Notes: generated by a model not told the origin, from the sequence alone. A DNA stretch of 64,000 nucleotides from Diphasiastrum complanatum (GCA_029204225.1 CM055094.1:29748107-29812106); one strand, 5' to 3'. Shown: positions 11,640-22,893, counted from the stretch's first letter. Made by a program: numbers and translations.

Positions 11640-12510
11640 TCAGACAACAAATTTTTGAGTTTCCTTGGGAAGTAACTCTCGCAGCTTGGTAAGCAGGTGG
11701 ATCTGACTCAAATACAAGCGGATACCAACCTTCTAAAATTAGCTCCCAGAAAATCTCAAAATTTGACAAAAAAAATCCCAAAAAAATACACTTTTTTCAA
11801 GATTTTTTGAGTTTCCTTGGCAAGTAACTCTCGCAGCTTGGTGAGCAAATGAATCTGACTCAGATACAAGTGCATACCAGTCTGCGAGGGTTCATTCCCA
11901 AAAAATCATAAAAGTTTGCAAAAAAACCTTCACAAAATACACTTTTTTCAAGATTTTGAGTTTTCTTGGGAAGTAACTCTCGTAGCTGGGTGAGCAGGTG
12001 AATCTAACTCAGATACAAGTGCATACTATTCCCAAAAAATCTTAAAATTTTGCAAAAAGAACCCCCAAAAAAGCACTTTTTTCAAGATTTTTTGAGTTTC
12101 CTTGGTAAGTAACTCTCACAGCTTGGTAAGCAAGTGAATCTAACTTAGATACAAGTGCATATCAGTCTGTGAGGGTTTGTTCCCAGAAAATCTTAAAATT
12201 TTGCAAAAAACCCCCAAAAATATGCACTTTTTTCAAGAGTTTTTGAGTTTCCTTGGGAATTAACTCTCGCAGCTTTGTGAGCAGGTGAATCTAACTTAGA
12301 TACAATCGTATACTAGTCTGTGAGGGTTTGTTCCTAGAAAATCTTAAAATTTTGCAAAAACACCCCAAAAAAATGCATTTTTTCCATGATTTTTTGAGTT
12401 TCCTTGGGAAGTAACTCTCGCAGCTTGGTGAGCAGGTGGATCTAACTCAGATACAAGTGTATATCAGTCTGCAAGAGTTTGTTCTCAGAAAATCTTAAAA
12501 TTTTGTATCT
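11640..12510 (+). repeat. Tandem repeat of about 150 bp, six units, in the GypB leader
   Basis: Each unit holds 'gagtttccttggg', 'aagtaactctcgcagcttgg' and 'gatacaagtgcata', followed by an A-rich segment. Starts of the first block are near 11659, 11807, 11957, 12092, 12244 and 12397, a period of about 135-152 bp. No coding potential; it lies between primer site and gag. Confidence 0.9.
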
Positions 12511-12634
12511 TTTTCTTCTTCTTCTTCTTCTCCATCTCCTCAAAAAAAAAAAAAAGATTGGAACACCAGAGTCATTGAGCAAACCTTGAAGCAATTCACC
12601 AACCAGCTACTTTGCGACATTCTAGTGCTGAACT

Positions 12635-13320
12635 ATGGAGACCGCCCTTGTAGGATCACCGAAATTAAAAAAGCTCCCTGATGAAACAATTCGAAACTAC
12701 ACCTATCGGATCTATCATCTAGTGAAGGATTGTGATCCCCTAATTCTCCAACAGATCATCATGGAAAAATACTATGTCAAACTGTTCAAAAGGATCAAAT
12801 ATGGTATGGAAGAGTTAACATCCTATGCGTCGCTTGCACAACTTTGTAAAGATGCTGCCTTGAAAAAATTTCACTCAGGAAGAAGGATTTTCCCTATCCA
12901 GATGGAAAATCAGAGGAACAAAGGTCGACAACGAGCGATGATCCAACAAGAATGGAACCTCATGCAAGGCAACAAGGTGCAGCAAGGTCAAGCAGATCAA
13001 GTGCAACGGAAGACCAAGAACCTTGCACTTCAAGTTGTCAGCAAGCTTATACTCGCTCTATTAAGTTTCTTGAAAAGGACGAATGTACCTTCTACTTTGG
13101 AGATCATCCAAGTTCCAGGTATCCAATCAAGAATCCACACTTATTAAAAGGACAAAATACAGAGCAACAAACTCATCGATGGCAAGATCCAGCAGTTCAA
13201 TGGTCAGAAGCAGAATCAAGCCGACAAGGAGCTCACCAGAAGGATGGATGTCAAATTGCTCTATCTAAATCACGATTTTCTTCAACAAACAGTGGCAAGG
13301 TAGAAGTTTTGGTCTTCTTG
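12635..13320 (+). pseudogene. GypB gag-like ORF, N-terminal part
   Basis: 170-codon frame (12635-13147) with an alpha-helical gag-like core: KKLPDETIRNYTYRIYHLVK, followed by a middle with ELTSYASLAQLCKDAALKKF, then a basic, glutamine-rich tail. The reading moves to another frame at about 12952-13350 (DECTFYFGDHPSSRYPIKNP), which suggests a frameshift around 13000-13080. It resembles Retrotrans_gag in layout; I cannot confirm the family without a search. The start ATG at 12635 follows 130 bp after the last tandem repeat. Confidence 0.6.
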
Positions 13321-13321
13321 C

Positions 13322-13774
13322 ATGTTACCAAACTCAATGGAGGACCATAACAGTCTACCAGTCTACTTTGTGGAAGATCCTAAGGGGGATCTATTATCGG
13401 TGTATGCCTATCAACTTAGAGGCGATGGCATATTGCACTCAATTGAGTGCTATGGATGCGAAGGAAAACACCATTGTGCTGAATGTCCACATCGAGGGGA
13501 TGCATCAACATTTGATCTCTCATGTTCACAATGCGGAGTTAATCATCCATGCCGAGATTGTCCGATGAGAAATTCACAAATAGCCAGAATGCATTTGGCC
13601 TATGTAGACCGACATGCACCTGTGGTGACCCTTCCACCTCGAACACACTATAAAAGAAAAATCTTGGTGCCACTGGGTTATGAAACGAGTGATGAAGAGG
13701 ACAATTTGGCAAAAGTCCCAAAGTACGCAAAGATACCCTCGGGCAAACAAGTAAAACCATCACAGAGATGGTAG
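13322..13774 (+). CDS. GypB gag C-terminal ORF with two Cys/His knuckles
   Basis: 150-codon ORF, likely the continuation of the gag above after a frameshift (upstream reading ...VEVLVFLHVTKLNGGP overlaps its start). Two metal-binding motifs are visible: CYGCEGKHHCAEC (residues about 43-55) and CSQCGVNHPCRDC (about 68-80). The pattern C-x2-C-x3-H-x-C-x2-C differs from the normal CX2CX4HX4C zinc knuckle. Both are followed by P-H/M-R. A basic and acidic tail follows (YKRKILVPLGYETSDEEDN). A role in RNA packaging is inferred from position. Confidence 0.6.
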   Translation: MLPNSMEDHNSLPVYFVEDPKGDLLSVYAYQLRGDGILHSIECYGCEGKHHCAECPHRGDASTFDLSCSQCGVNHPCRDCPMRNSQIARMHLAYVDRHAPVVTLPPRTHYKRKILVPLGYETSDEEDNLAKVPKYAKIPSGKQVKPSQRW

Positions 13775-13841
13775 AATCCATCACGCCAATGGTAACTGAG
13801 ATAGTCAAGAAATTAGAGTCCAACGGATTTTACCAAGTCTC

Positions 13842-14216
13842 TTGGCACAATCACTGCAAAGAATTCTTAGTGATGAATTACAAAGGGGACTAGCATCAAC
13901 AAGGCAAGGGAAGACTAAAGTTGATGATTGTCTCTCAACGAACAAGATTCACCCAAAGTCTCATTGTTCCATAATGCAGCAACCCAAACCAACGCCAAAT
14001 CTGGGTATATCCATTCTTCAAAGACCAAATCCAGGAAATCCAAGCCCAAATAGGCCTCCAGTACAGCAAGCACCAGTGCCTACAAAGCCTTGTCCTCAAT
14101 CTATGATATTGACTGTTGAGGAAAGTCGTCAAGTTATGGCATACCTCAAATACCTGGACATACAAGAAAGTCAAGCTACACGTCATATCTACCTTACAAT
14201 TTGGGAGAATCTATGA
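13842..14216 (+). CDS. GypB downstream ORF, proline/glutamine-rich, unknown
   Basis: 124-codon ORF rich in proline and glutamine (QQPKPTPNLGISILQRPNPG), ending with a short helical segment (LTVEESRQVMAYLKYLDIQE). It lies between the knuckle ORF and the 3' LTR and may be the frame-shifted gag tail. No protease or RT motif. I do not recognise it. Confidence 0.4.
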   Translation: MAQSLQRILSDELQRGLASTRQGKTKVDDCLSTNKIHPKSHCSIMQQPKPTPNLGISILQRPNPGNPSPNRPPVQQAPVPTKPCPQSMILTVEESRQVMAYLKYLDIQESQATRHIYLTIWENL

Positions 14217-14532
14217 CATTGGGACCAGTTGCGCCGATCTATGAGAATCCATTATATCAGCAAGATTTATCTTGGAATCCTTCGATGGAATGCCTCGACT
14301 ACCGAATTGTCAATGAACAAGGTTATTTGGTATAACCACCTAGGTCAATCTGGCAAGTCTAGGTTCTTGTTAATCAACAACAAATAAAACCTCAGGTTTT
14401 ACGTAAGCGAATTCTATCCACGCTTTTCCTGAAACACACATGTCCCAACAATAAAAGAACCGACAACAACGCCCCTTCACGAAAGCTGCACCCTAGTGCC
14501 AAGGGACCGGCACTACTTTAGGCCGTGGACCC

Positions 14533-15031
14533 TATTGTGGGTATTTACTGCACAATGATAAACAAGTGGGTCTCACCACTTAAAATACTATTGGCCAAGC
14601 CTTAACTAGTGGGCCTCGCCACAGTACAATGTACAGTAGAATAATAAGTGCGAGGGCACTGGCATCCTGCGTGTGTAAGCCCAACCCAATGAGCACAAGT
14701 AGCAAGTTGTAATTTCCTAGGAATAAGAGAGTAGGGGCTTAAAACTCTAAAATGACATTAGCGGCCCTAAGTCAAGTTGCAAATAAAAAAAAAAACTAAA
14801 AGGGCTCAAATTAGAACTCACATGAATCATGTGAGTGCCCTTGTGCTTTCTTAACACCATTAGATTTAAGTTGTGTTTATTTGAAAGGCTTGGATTAAAA
14901 TCCTTGTCCCAATGAAGTGGCCAATGAGAGTGAAGGAGGCTCACCTCTAAAATCTATAAGAGGGAGCCATTTCCTTTGTATTGTATCATCTCCATCCATC
15001 TCCTGTTAATAAAACTCTCTTGGTTTTTCCA

Positions 15032-15108
<77 letters not shown>

Positions 15109-15294
15109 GTTGGGATAGAATAGCTCTGGGTAGGCGCTCGAGCCCCTAAGGCCTTTTATAATCTAGGCATTCTCTCTCTCCCTCTCTCTACTCTCTCTCT
15201 CTCTTCTCTCTTCTCTCTCTCTTCGTGCTATGCAGGTGAAGGCAAGGTTGCCGCTCCCAGCGACGGACCCCTATGCTACATCGACGACACAACA
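14533..15294 (+). repeat. GypB 3' LTR
   Basis: Starts TATTGTGGGTATT (second base mutated from G) and ends GACACAACA. It is the partner of 10168-10981. The (CT)n tract is at about 15037-15108. tggac follows as the right target duplication (15295-15299). Confidence 0.9.
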
Positions 15295-15299
15295 TGGAC

Positions 15300-15714
15300 A
15301 AATAACTGTCCACATCTTCAGACGATGATCCCTTAAAAAAATCGTATCTGATTTTGGTAGATGTGGGTGGTGCTGGGTTCGCCATATTATCAGGTGGTGA
15401 ACTAGAAGGACTAGGAGGATCATGAATGACGAAGATTTTGATTCAGAACTTGGTTCGGAAGTAGAATCAGACAAATCTTATTTTGATGAGTTTGTAGAAC
15501 TTGGTGTTTTAACAGACCTTTTCTCAAATAAATCTACAAACGCTGTAGTAGCGTTAAGAAGACCGTTAAACGTTTCAGGTGTTAATCTTGCTCTAACTGG
15601 CGAAATTCACAAATTCTGCAGATACAAATCTCTAGATTTTCTATATGCTTCTAATCGTTGTGCACGCTCTAAACATTTCTGTTCAATAGTTGCTTGAGAG
15701 TGTGTTCTTGGCAT
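15300..15714 (-). pseudogene. GypA gag N-terminal part
   Basis: Minus-strand reading from an ATG at 15714: MPRTHSQATIEQKCLERAQR, then SPVRARLTPETFNGLLNATT, a serine-rich linker, and MANPAPPTSTKIRYDFFKGS just before the GypB insertion. Two stops (after YLQNL and after TNSSK) and a frameshift near 15430 break it. The frame resumes at 10162 on the other side of GypB. Confidence 0.7.
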
Positions 15715-15781
15715 GCATTACATGAAAAAGATTCATAGACTTAATACACTTAAAAATATTACAAAAGATGAAATTCATCTC

Positions 15782-15803
15782 CCCGGCAATGGCGCCAAAT
15801 TAT
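15782..15803 (-). promoter_or_regulatory. GypA primer-binding site and LTR end
   Basis: The minus strand reads CACCACA, TAAT, then TTGGCGCCATTGCCGGGGA. The Gypsy-type primer site is 70 bp upstream of the gag ATG. The LTR lies to the right from 15803. Confidence 0.75.
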
Positions 15804-16082
15804 GTGGTGGCCTATCATTATATATTCCCACAAAATCAATGAATTAAGTAGTATAAAAGGTTTGATCGTTCTCCAAGAATAATCTCCTTTTTTGTATGAT
15901 AAGTGTATGTAAGAAGGTGAATGGAATGTGATGTGTAATATTCACAATCAATACTACAACAACATATCTAGTTATCCAAAGATATTTGGGTAAATTAAAA
16001 TAATAACTTTGCATAATGTGGGATCACGAAGCTCCACAATTCTACTAGAAGCTGCACACCTATGTGCATGAAAATGAATTTC
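15804..16082 (-). repeat. GypA 5' LTR (extent unresolved)
   Basis: Sequence directly beyond the primer site must be the LTR, but no partner copy is present to set its far end. No coding motif; the next recognisable feature is the Ulp1-like exon at 16083. Confidence 0.4.
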
Positions 16083-16683
16083 TTGAATGCCACTCATTCC
16101 ATTGTTAACTCTTTGTACAAGAGGATGGTGGAGCTATTGCCCAGGCTAGATGGGTTGACTATAAATACTAACATGGAGATTGTTGATGCAAAGGTAAAAG
16201 AATCTTTTTACTGATTTTTTATTTACATGATGGCATGCAGTTTAAAATTATATTGAATTATTATTTAATAATTTCTCGTTGTAATCTTTTAGTCTTCGCA
16301 ACAAGACAATGCATTTAGTTGCAGATGGTTTTCCATCTGGAATGTTAAATCATTCTTGGATTGGTACATGATGCAAACTTTAAATATTAATGTACGTGAG
16401 GTAAATTTCTCAACTTCCAGTATCTTGATGATAATATGTTTATGAAACTATAGGTTATTAGACATTGGATAATATATGCACTCAATGTTTTAAATTGTAG
16501 TTCCAATGCTCTTAAGTATCAACAAATACTGTTCATCAGTTTCGACATGAAATGCTGCAAGTCCTACTATCGTCTACAAGGCCTTACAAGCATGAAGCTA
16601 CCCCAAATGAAACTGTCCCAGAGGTGGATAGTGAAGTTGTAGTGCTTGACAATCTACCTCAAGCACTTATGATTGGAGTGTAA
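16083..16683 (+). pseudogene. Ulp1/C48-protease-like gene fragment, three exons
   Basis: Three phase-0 exons with GT-AG borders: 16083-16193 (LYKRMVELLPRLDGLTINTN), 16293-16400 (SSQQDNAFSCRWFSIWNVKS) and 16501-16683 (QFRHEMLQVLLSSTRPY, ending in TAA). The exon-2 pattern Q-x-D-x4-C followed by a hydrophobic stretch resembles the C-terminal glutamine/cysteine block of Ulp1-type SUMO proteases; the glycine after the cysteine is arginine here. The histidine and aspartate blocks are not visible upstream. An in-frame TAA near 16513 marks it as a pseudogene. Ulp1-like domains often travel in plant DNA transposons, so it may be a transposon fragment. Moderate to low certainty on family. Confidence 0.4.
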
Positions 16684-17733
16684 AGATATATAAGTTCCGG
16701 CACTTGTTGATATAAAATACCAATATAAAAGATATCATCACATGATGATGCATAGAACAGATAGGCAAACAGAAAGTGGCTATTATTGAAAGCCACGAAT
16801 ATTTTTTTTTTTCGATTTTAAAAACAATGTACATTTTTTTAAATATTGAATACTATATGTTTGATGAAATTTTGAAGTCATTTAAGACAATTTTCTATTC
16901 CTTTTTTTGAAAGGTACGTCGCACAAATCTTCACATCTCTCAGATTTAGAAGTGTGTAGAGTTTCACCCTTCTCTGCCCTGGCCTCCTCCCTCGTTGTTT
17001 CCCCTTTTTGAGGCCCTTCAGCTTCATCACCTGCCCCTTCATTTTCCACATCCACCAGATGCACATCTTCCTACTCTTCCTCCTCTTGTTGGTGGTTCTA
17101 CGCTGCCTGGTGGTCCTGTTGGTCAGCCAACGTGCCTAGTCTTGTTGCTCTTGGTCTTGTTGTGCCTGGTCCTGTTGTTGGTCCTGCTTTTGATGCTCCT
17201 GCTGGTCCCGCTCTTCCTCCTTATCTTCATCCAGCTCATCTATGTCAATAGTAATTTTTGTCTTGTCTATTTTGCCCTCTTCTGTCTGATCGTGGGGCTG
17301 CTCTACCATGGAGTAGTCTATATCATCTTTGAATTTTGAAAGCTTTTCCAACACTTCATTTATCGTTGCATCCACGTCTAGGTCCTTGTTCAGTTGTTGG
17401 TCTTCATCCAAGAAACTGACCACAACGGAGCTCTTACTCGACAAATTCAAAGCAAAATAGTTTCAAATATGTCAGATCTGAACTCTCAAAATAAGAGAAG
17501 AACCAAAAGTCCCAATATGTACTTTCAATAATATGTACTGCCATAGTACTCAAGAACTCACATGATTGATTTGTAAAAAAAGATCAATAGTTTCTACTTA
17601 TTAGTTAAGGCTTCTAAAATTATTGCTAAAGTAGGGCCAATCAGTTTAAAACTAAAGACTGTCTATTATACCAAAATTGAAGAATAGAGAACTAAAGATG
17701 GTACTTAGAAACATGAAAAAACTCAAAAACGTG

Positions 17734-18165
17734 TTATAAGTATAGATCTAGGGTTCTCCAAGAGTACCAAATACCCTCCAAGAGTACCAAAGCAATCAGC
17801 ACCGAAAGAAAGTTACTCTTTCCAAGCCCCTTGTGAGCCCAAGCCCTGGCCTCTTCGGGGATCTTCTCGTTGCACCTTGGTTTCGCACAAAAGTCTTTCG
17901 TGTTTATGGTTACAATAAAACATAATGGATGATAAGAATGCCTACAGGCAAACATGAATGATCCGAGAAAAAATGTGGAGTCCAAAGACTTGCCGCATGC
18001 AACGCAAAACCCAAGGGCGTGGATATAGTCTGTCCTACCCACCACGTGGGATCTCGGGAACAAAGTGAATATGTGTCCCCTGGTGATCCTCTCTTGCATG
18101 GGGTTCACAAAATCAGTGTGCTCTTGAGCATCCTTCCAATCTGACTCCAGTTTTTCGTATTCCCT
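17734..18165 (-). CDS. RING-like zinc-binding exon
   Basis: Acceptor TTATTATAG at 18166, then REYEKLESDWKDAQEHTDFV and PMQERITRGHIFTLFPRSHV. The cysteine/histidine pattern CVACGKSLD, FACRHSYHPLCF, FCAKPRC gives C-x2-C ... C-x-H-x4-H-x2-C ... C-x4-C, a RING- or PHD-like cross-brace. The C-terminus is hydrophobic (NFLSVLIALVLLEGIWYSW). Uninterrupted over about 140 codons, unlike its neighbouring exons. Ubiquitin ligase activity would be the usual role of a RING but is not shown here. Confidence 0.5.
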   Translation of the reverse strand, partial: REYEKLESDWKDAQEHTDFVNPMQERITRGHIFTLFPRSHVVGRTDYIHALGFCVACGKSLDSTFFLGSFMFACRHSYHPLCFIVTINTKDFCAKPRCNEKIPEEARAWAHKGLGKSNFLSVLIALVLLEGIWYSWRTLDLYL

Positions 18166-18189
18166 CTATAATAAAAATCCATATTATTA

Positions 18190-19090
18190 CAAAATAACAC
18201 CAAATAATAAACAACAGTACCAAACAATAGCCAACACTGTATATACTATACTTAGCTTTAAAATTATCAAGCATTTTCAAAAAACAAAAAAAAAAACATA
18301 AAAGTGCCAAATAGTACCAAAAAACGAATCCAAAAGTACCAAAAGTACCATACAGGACCTTAAAAGTTCCAAACAAAGCATAGGAAATGCCAAATAGTAC
18401 TAAAAAACGAATCCAGAAGTACCAAAAAGAATTTTAAAAGTTCCAAACAAACCAAAAACATTTAAAATCAATTGTACCAATTTTGTCAAAAGTACCAAAT
18501 TGCAAAATATCAATAGTCAGAAAGGTTACATTAGTACCAAATTGTAGAATTACCAATTGTATCGCTAGCTACTAAAGTGTCAATAGTATCGATTTGCAAT
18601 AGTACCTCAATCTCAAATGTTTCAAATGAACAAACTTGTGAAAAGTGCAAAACACCAAATTAGTAAATAGCGCATAGAAACTACCAATCGATACATCAAA
18701 AACAAATCCAGAACTTTCAAAAGTACCAAATAATAGCTAAAAAGTTCAAAACAGACTAGAAGTTCAAATCCAATATCAAGATTGTCAAAGGTTCGGATAG
18801 TATCAAACTGCAAAAATTTCAATATTACAAAAAGTACAAATAGTACCAAACTTAAAAAATTCTAGTATTACCAAAAATACAAGTAATACCAAATTGCAAA
18901 AGTACTATAGGTGCAAAAGTTTCTAAAGAACAAATTTTACAAAAGTGCAAGATAACCAAAAGCACAAAGATCAAATCTCAAAGTACCAAAAGTAAAAACA
19001 TTTCAAACAACATGAAAATTATGAAAAGTTCCAAAGGTTTCTTTAAAATGACCACAACACGTTCATAAGCTTTAAAAGAACGAAAAGTAC
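18190..19090. repeat. Diffuse 'agtaccaaa' minisatellite, intron of the RING-like remnant
   Basis: About 900 bp in which AGTACCAAA or close variants recur every 15-30 bp without fixed period. It lies between the RING-like exon and the next exon upstream (19240). It looks like an older, decayed form of the array at 19990-20950. Confidence 0.7.
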
Positions 19091-19984
19091 CAAATAGAAA
19101 GTACCAAAAAAATTACCTCCTCCTCTGCAACCTCCCTTGTGGGGGATTGGGCACTTCCACCTTTTTTAGCATACGTCTAGTTAAATTGAACTTATCCGAT
19201 CCACTTCTTTTATCTCCTCTTCATTGGGAGGAGTTTGTGTCCCACTTCTCCAGCTCAGCAATTTCTTTCTTGATCATTTGGATGCCTAAACGACAATTTT
19301 TTTTTCTTGTTTAGAATGTTGTCCTTTAATTTTGACAGCCTTTCAAGCATCCCCTCCTAATATGTTTGTGACCATCGCCTCCACTTTAGGCATATATTTT
19401 GGAGTGGACAAAATAGCGTGGGACACACTGTCCTCACCTCTGAACTTGTTGAAGAACTCCCTCTTGACTCCAACTCTTGGTTGCCCACTTTGAGAGGGCC
19501 CTTTAGCCCTGCTCCAAAATTCATTCTTTTTTTCTTCTGAAGGCCATCTTTCTTGTTGCTGCACATTGCAATCACATTCTCCCCAAATCTAGCCCATGCT
19601 ATCTTGTGATAGGAAGGGTCCAATTTTGCGACCTTGCAATGCTCAAATGCATAGCATTTAGCAAATTTGACTGTGATTTTGTAGCATGAGGGAGGAGCCT
19701 GGTACACTTTGTGGAACAATAGACGACAGTTGACCACAAATTGTGAATGTAGTTGGTTAAGATATATCTTAACGTTTTTTTAATATCCCTGTCTGAAGAC
19801 CGTTAGCCACTGACTATCTGGCAGATCAGTGTCTAGTAGATCTTTTGCAAGTTTGCCCTCTAGGCTCAAGCCATACTCTTCATGAAGCTCAACAGAACTT
19901 TCGCAGGATTGGGTACTCATCCATTTTGTTTTTTCCTGCAAAACAGATAGTATTAACTTTAGCACAAACTGTTCACTGTAAATC

Positions 19985-20950
19985 CTCACATAAAAAGTAC
20001 CAAATAACCAAATTAAATACCAAAAGAAGCTAAACTTCCAAATTAAGTACCATAAGTAGCTAAAATACCAAGTTATGTACCAAAATCAGCTAAAGTACCA
20101 AATTAAGTACCAAAAGCAGCTAAAGTACCAAATTAAGAACCAAAAGCAACTAATTACTACCACAATACCAAAAGTACCAAAAGCAGCTAAAATATCAAAT
20201 TAAGTACAAAAACCAGCTAAAGTACCGAGTTAAGTACCAAAAGTAGCTAAAGTACCAAGTTAAGTACCAAAATCAGCTAAAGTACCAAAAGTAGCTAAAG
20301 TACCAAAAGCAGCTAAAGTACTAAATTAAGAACCAAAAGTAATTAATTACTACCACAATACCAAAAGTATCAAGCTAAGTACTAAAAGAAGCTATAGTAC
20401 CAAATTAAGTATCAAAAGCAGCTAAAGTACCAAATTCAGTACCAAAAACAGCTAAAGTACCAAGTTAAGAAAAAAATTTGCGAAGTACCAAAAGCAGCTA
20501 AAGTACCAAGTTAAGTACCAAAATCAGCTAAAGTACCAAAAGCAGCTAAAGTACCAAGTTAAGTACTAAAATCAACTACTTACTACCATAATACCATAAG
20601 TACCAAAGTAAGTACCAAAAGTAGCTAAAGTACCACTTAAGTACCAAAAGCAACTAAAGTACCAAAAGCAGCTAAAGTACCAAGTTAAGTTCCAAAATCA
20701 GCTAAAGTACCAAATTAAAAACCAAAAACAACTAATTACTACTGCAATACCAAAAGTACCAAACTAAGTACCAAAAACAACTAAAGTATCAAGTTAAATA
20801 TAAAAAACAACTTAAGTACCAAAAGTAGTTAAAGTACCAAGTTAAGTTCCAAAATCAACTAAAGTACTAAATTAAGAGCCAAAACCAACTAAAGTTGCAA
20901 ATTAAGAACCAAAAGCAGCTAAATTACTACCATAATACTAAAAGTACTAA
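19985..20950. repeat. Minisatellite array (AGTACCAAAAGCAGCTAA type)
   Basis: Nearly 1 kb of repeats alternating 'agtaccaaaagcagctaa' with 'agtaccaagttaagt' and 'aattactaccacaat'. The basic step is about 30 bp with a higher-order unit of about 150 bp. It lies in the intron between exon 1 (20998) and exon 2 (19935) of the minus-strand remnant. No open frame, no hairpin symmetry. Confidence 0.85.
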
Positions 20951-21261
20951 AAGTAATGAAATTCATTATAGACAGATCCCTATAATGCTTAATTTACCCT
21001 TTCTCTTGTGGCTTGGACGATTGTCGACCGCAGCAGCCATCATCTCAAACGATTTGTCAAGTTGTGAATGTGTGGTTTCTGATTGATCCATGACCCCCGT
21101 TTTCACTGGTGATCCATCGTGGTAACCGGTCCGTGGCCATTTGTGTATGTTGAGAGGTGCGCTCTATGTCTCAAGATTTTCAGCAGTGGCCTTAGAGGCG
21201 GCTTTTAACTTCCTTGCAAGTGTCCTCATCTTTTACAGTAGATGATTGAGATCAATTTTGC

Positions 21262-21545
21262 GAAATGCAAGAAGATGTTTCGAACAAAAGACAGCAACGA
21301 ACAAAACGACAACAATGAACTGATAGCAGAGAGCAACGATAACAATGAATTGATCTAGCATAAAACAACGATAGCAATAAACTAATAGCATAAAGGAACG
21401 ATAGCAATGAACCAATCTAGCAGAAAGCAAGATAGCAATGAACTGATAGCAAAAAGTAAGATAGCAACGTGAACTGATAGTAGAAAGCAACGATAGCAAT
21501 GTTCACTGATAGCATAAAGCAAGCCTGATAGCAATGAACTGATCA
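21262..21545. repeat. Minisatellite (GATAGCAATGAACTGATAGCA type)
   Basis: Roughly ten degenerate copies of 'cgatagcaatgaactgat' and 'agcagaaagcaa' over 280 bp, just upstream of the minus-strand remnant's first ATG. The open frames across it are translations of the repeat and not genes. Confidence 0.75.
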
Positions 21546-22137
21546 TTTGGAGAGCAAAGCATTTATTATTCAAATTCTTATTAGATAAAGTAAGCCCATC
21601 ATAAGTAGGCCCTTGATTGTCAAAGACTCCTTCATTGCATTAACTCGTGGCACCTATCAACTTCCAAAAAGTGAGAAATGTACTACTATAAGTATTATAT
21701 TAGCATTATAAATTATGAATATTAAAATCCACATATACTAACAAAAGGTACTATGGAAAATGGGTGTTTTTGTTTTACCATCAAACCATGCTTTTAACCA
21801 AATTGATATCATGAATGTGTGACAACGAATGAAATGTTAGTTTACACCATTGCCTACATATAAACAAGATAAAAACATCACCGCCTGCTATCATTAGCAT
21901 TAATATAATATTGAGATTTGGATTCACATAATTTTTTCAAGAGTATTTAAAACTTGTTATAAGCAAATTCCAATTTGAAATAAATTTCAATCAAAATAAA
22001 AGCAATTACTTTCAACCATTAAGCTATAGTTTCAAGAAAATCAAACATATAAATAATATCTTGCTTCCAATCTCAGTGACATTCTATAACTTTTACATTT
22101 TGTTACAATTTTAACAAAATACCATCATCAGGCAAAG
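21546..22137. other. No recognisable gene
   Basis: AT-rich. A short minus-strand open stretch at about 21545-21650 (NEGVFDNQGPTYDGLTLSNK) could be an exon but has no splice or family support. Confidence 0.35.
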
Positions 22138-22400
22138 GTTTTTTAGATTAATACCACAAACTTCATTCTTTGGTAAGCTTGACCACCTTCAACACATATA
22201 TACTCTCTTGCCTTCCCCCAAGTCAACACCAAAATTGCTTGATCCATTTTTTTAGTTATGTAGATTCTATCAAGCAAGATTAAACGGGAAAAATACTCCT
22301 TGGTGAGTGCCCCACCATCCAACTAGAATTTGTATTGCATTGGATGTGATTTTGTAGTGATGGTGTTGATGAGTTTCTTGACATAGTTCTTTGGTTTCAA
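22138..22400 (-). pseudogene. Unidentified coding-like exon
   Basis: The minus strand reads LKPKNYVKKLINTITTKSHP, one TAG, then LDGGALTKEYFSRLILLDRI and KKMDQAILVLTWGKAREYIC to a TAA. The composition is protein-like in this frame, with a single stop over about 85 codons. I do not recognise the family. It could be another exon of the remnant at 16882-21229. Confidence 0.3.
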
Positions 22401-22593
22401 GAAGGGGCAGTGCCTGCAAAAGCATTGCATGTCCTTCAAAAGTCATTGATTGTACCAACAAGAAATTTCGGTACATGGTTTCCAAGACACTACTGCGTCA
22501 TTGCTTGTACCCTCGTTGAAAGTTCTGAAAGTCATGTGTGAGGTGTTATTACTCGTTACTGTTTCAATCGATGCTTTACAGTGATGGTTGATC

Positions 22594-22893
22594 ACTCAAT
22601 TGCTATGAGATCCCATAAAACGAGGACATTTTGCAGCGTAAAGTAACAAATGTCGTTTTATCACCCTAAAGTCCACGATAAGGTAGCATGAGTAATAAAT
22701 GAGCATGAAGATGTGGTTTAGATGATGCTTGCCGTCCTCAATTGCTATGAGATCCCATAAAACGAGGACATTTTGCAGCGTAAAGTAACAAATGTCGAGC
22801 ACCAGATCGTTCTTGTTTTATCACCCTAAAGTTTACGATAAGGTAGCATGACTACATGAGCATGAAGCTGTGGTTTAGATGATGCTTGCCGTT
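22594..22893. repeat. Tandem duplication of about 150 bp
   Basis: The block starting 'ctcaattgctatgagatccc' and ending 'gatgatgcttgccg' occurs at about 22594-22733 and again at 22737-22893, with near-perfect identity except a 15-20-bp insertion in the second copy. Confidence 0.9.

Larger units (their letters stand above)
16882..21229 (-). pseudogene. Multi-exon gene remnant with RING-like domain and minisatellite introns
   Basis: Minus-strand gene of unknown function, pieced together by reading frames and splice sites. Exon 1: 21229-20998, MRTLARKLKAASKATAENLE, one TAG inside, donor GTAAAT. A middle exon: 19935-about 19240, EKTKWMSTQSCESSVELHEE, a stop near 19795, then VNCRLLFHKVYQAPPSCYKI and CYAFEHCKVAKLDPSYHKIA. 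RING-like exon: 18165-17734. Acidic, glutamine-rich tail: about 17460-16882, IDIDELDEDKEEERDQQEHQ. The large introns are filled with 'agtaccaaa' repeats. The stops say it is not functional here. It converges on the Ulp1-like fragment, and the pair could belong to one transposon; that is inference. Confidence 0.4.

Noticed and set aside
16995-17339. Plus-strand leucine-rich ORF that looks like membrane segments
   Set aside because: It is the antisense of an acidic glutamine/aspartate-rich coding tail on the minus strand.
19985-20950. Regularly spaced short repeats resembling a CRISPR array
   Set aside because: Spacers are themselves repeats, the repeat has no dyad symmetry, and the setting is a plant intron.
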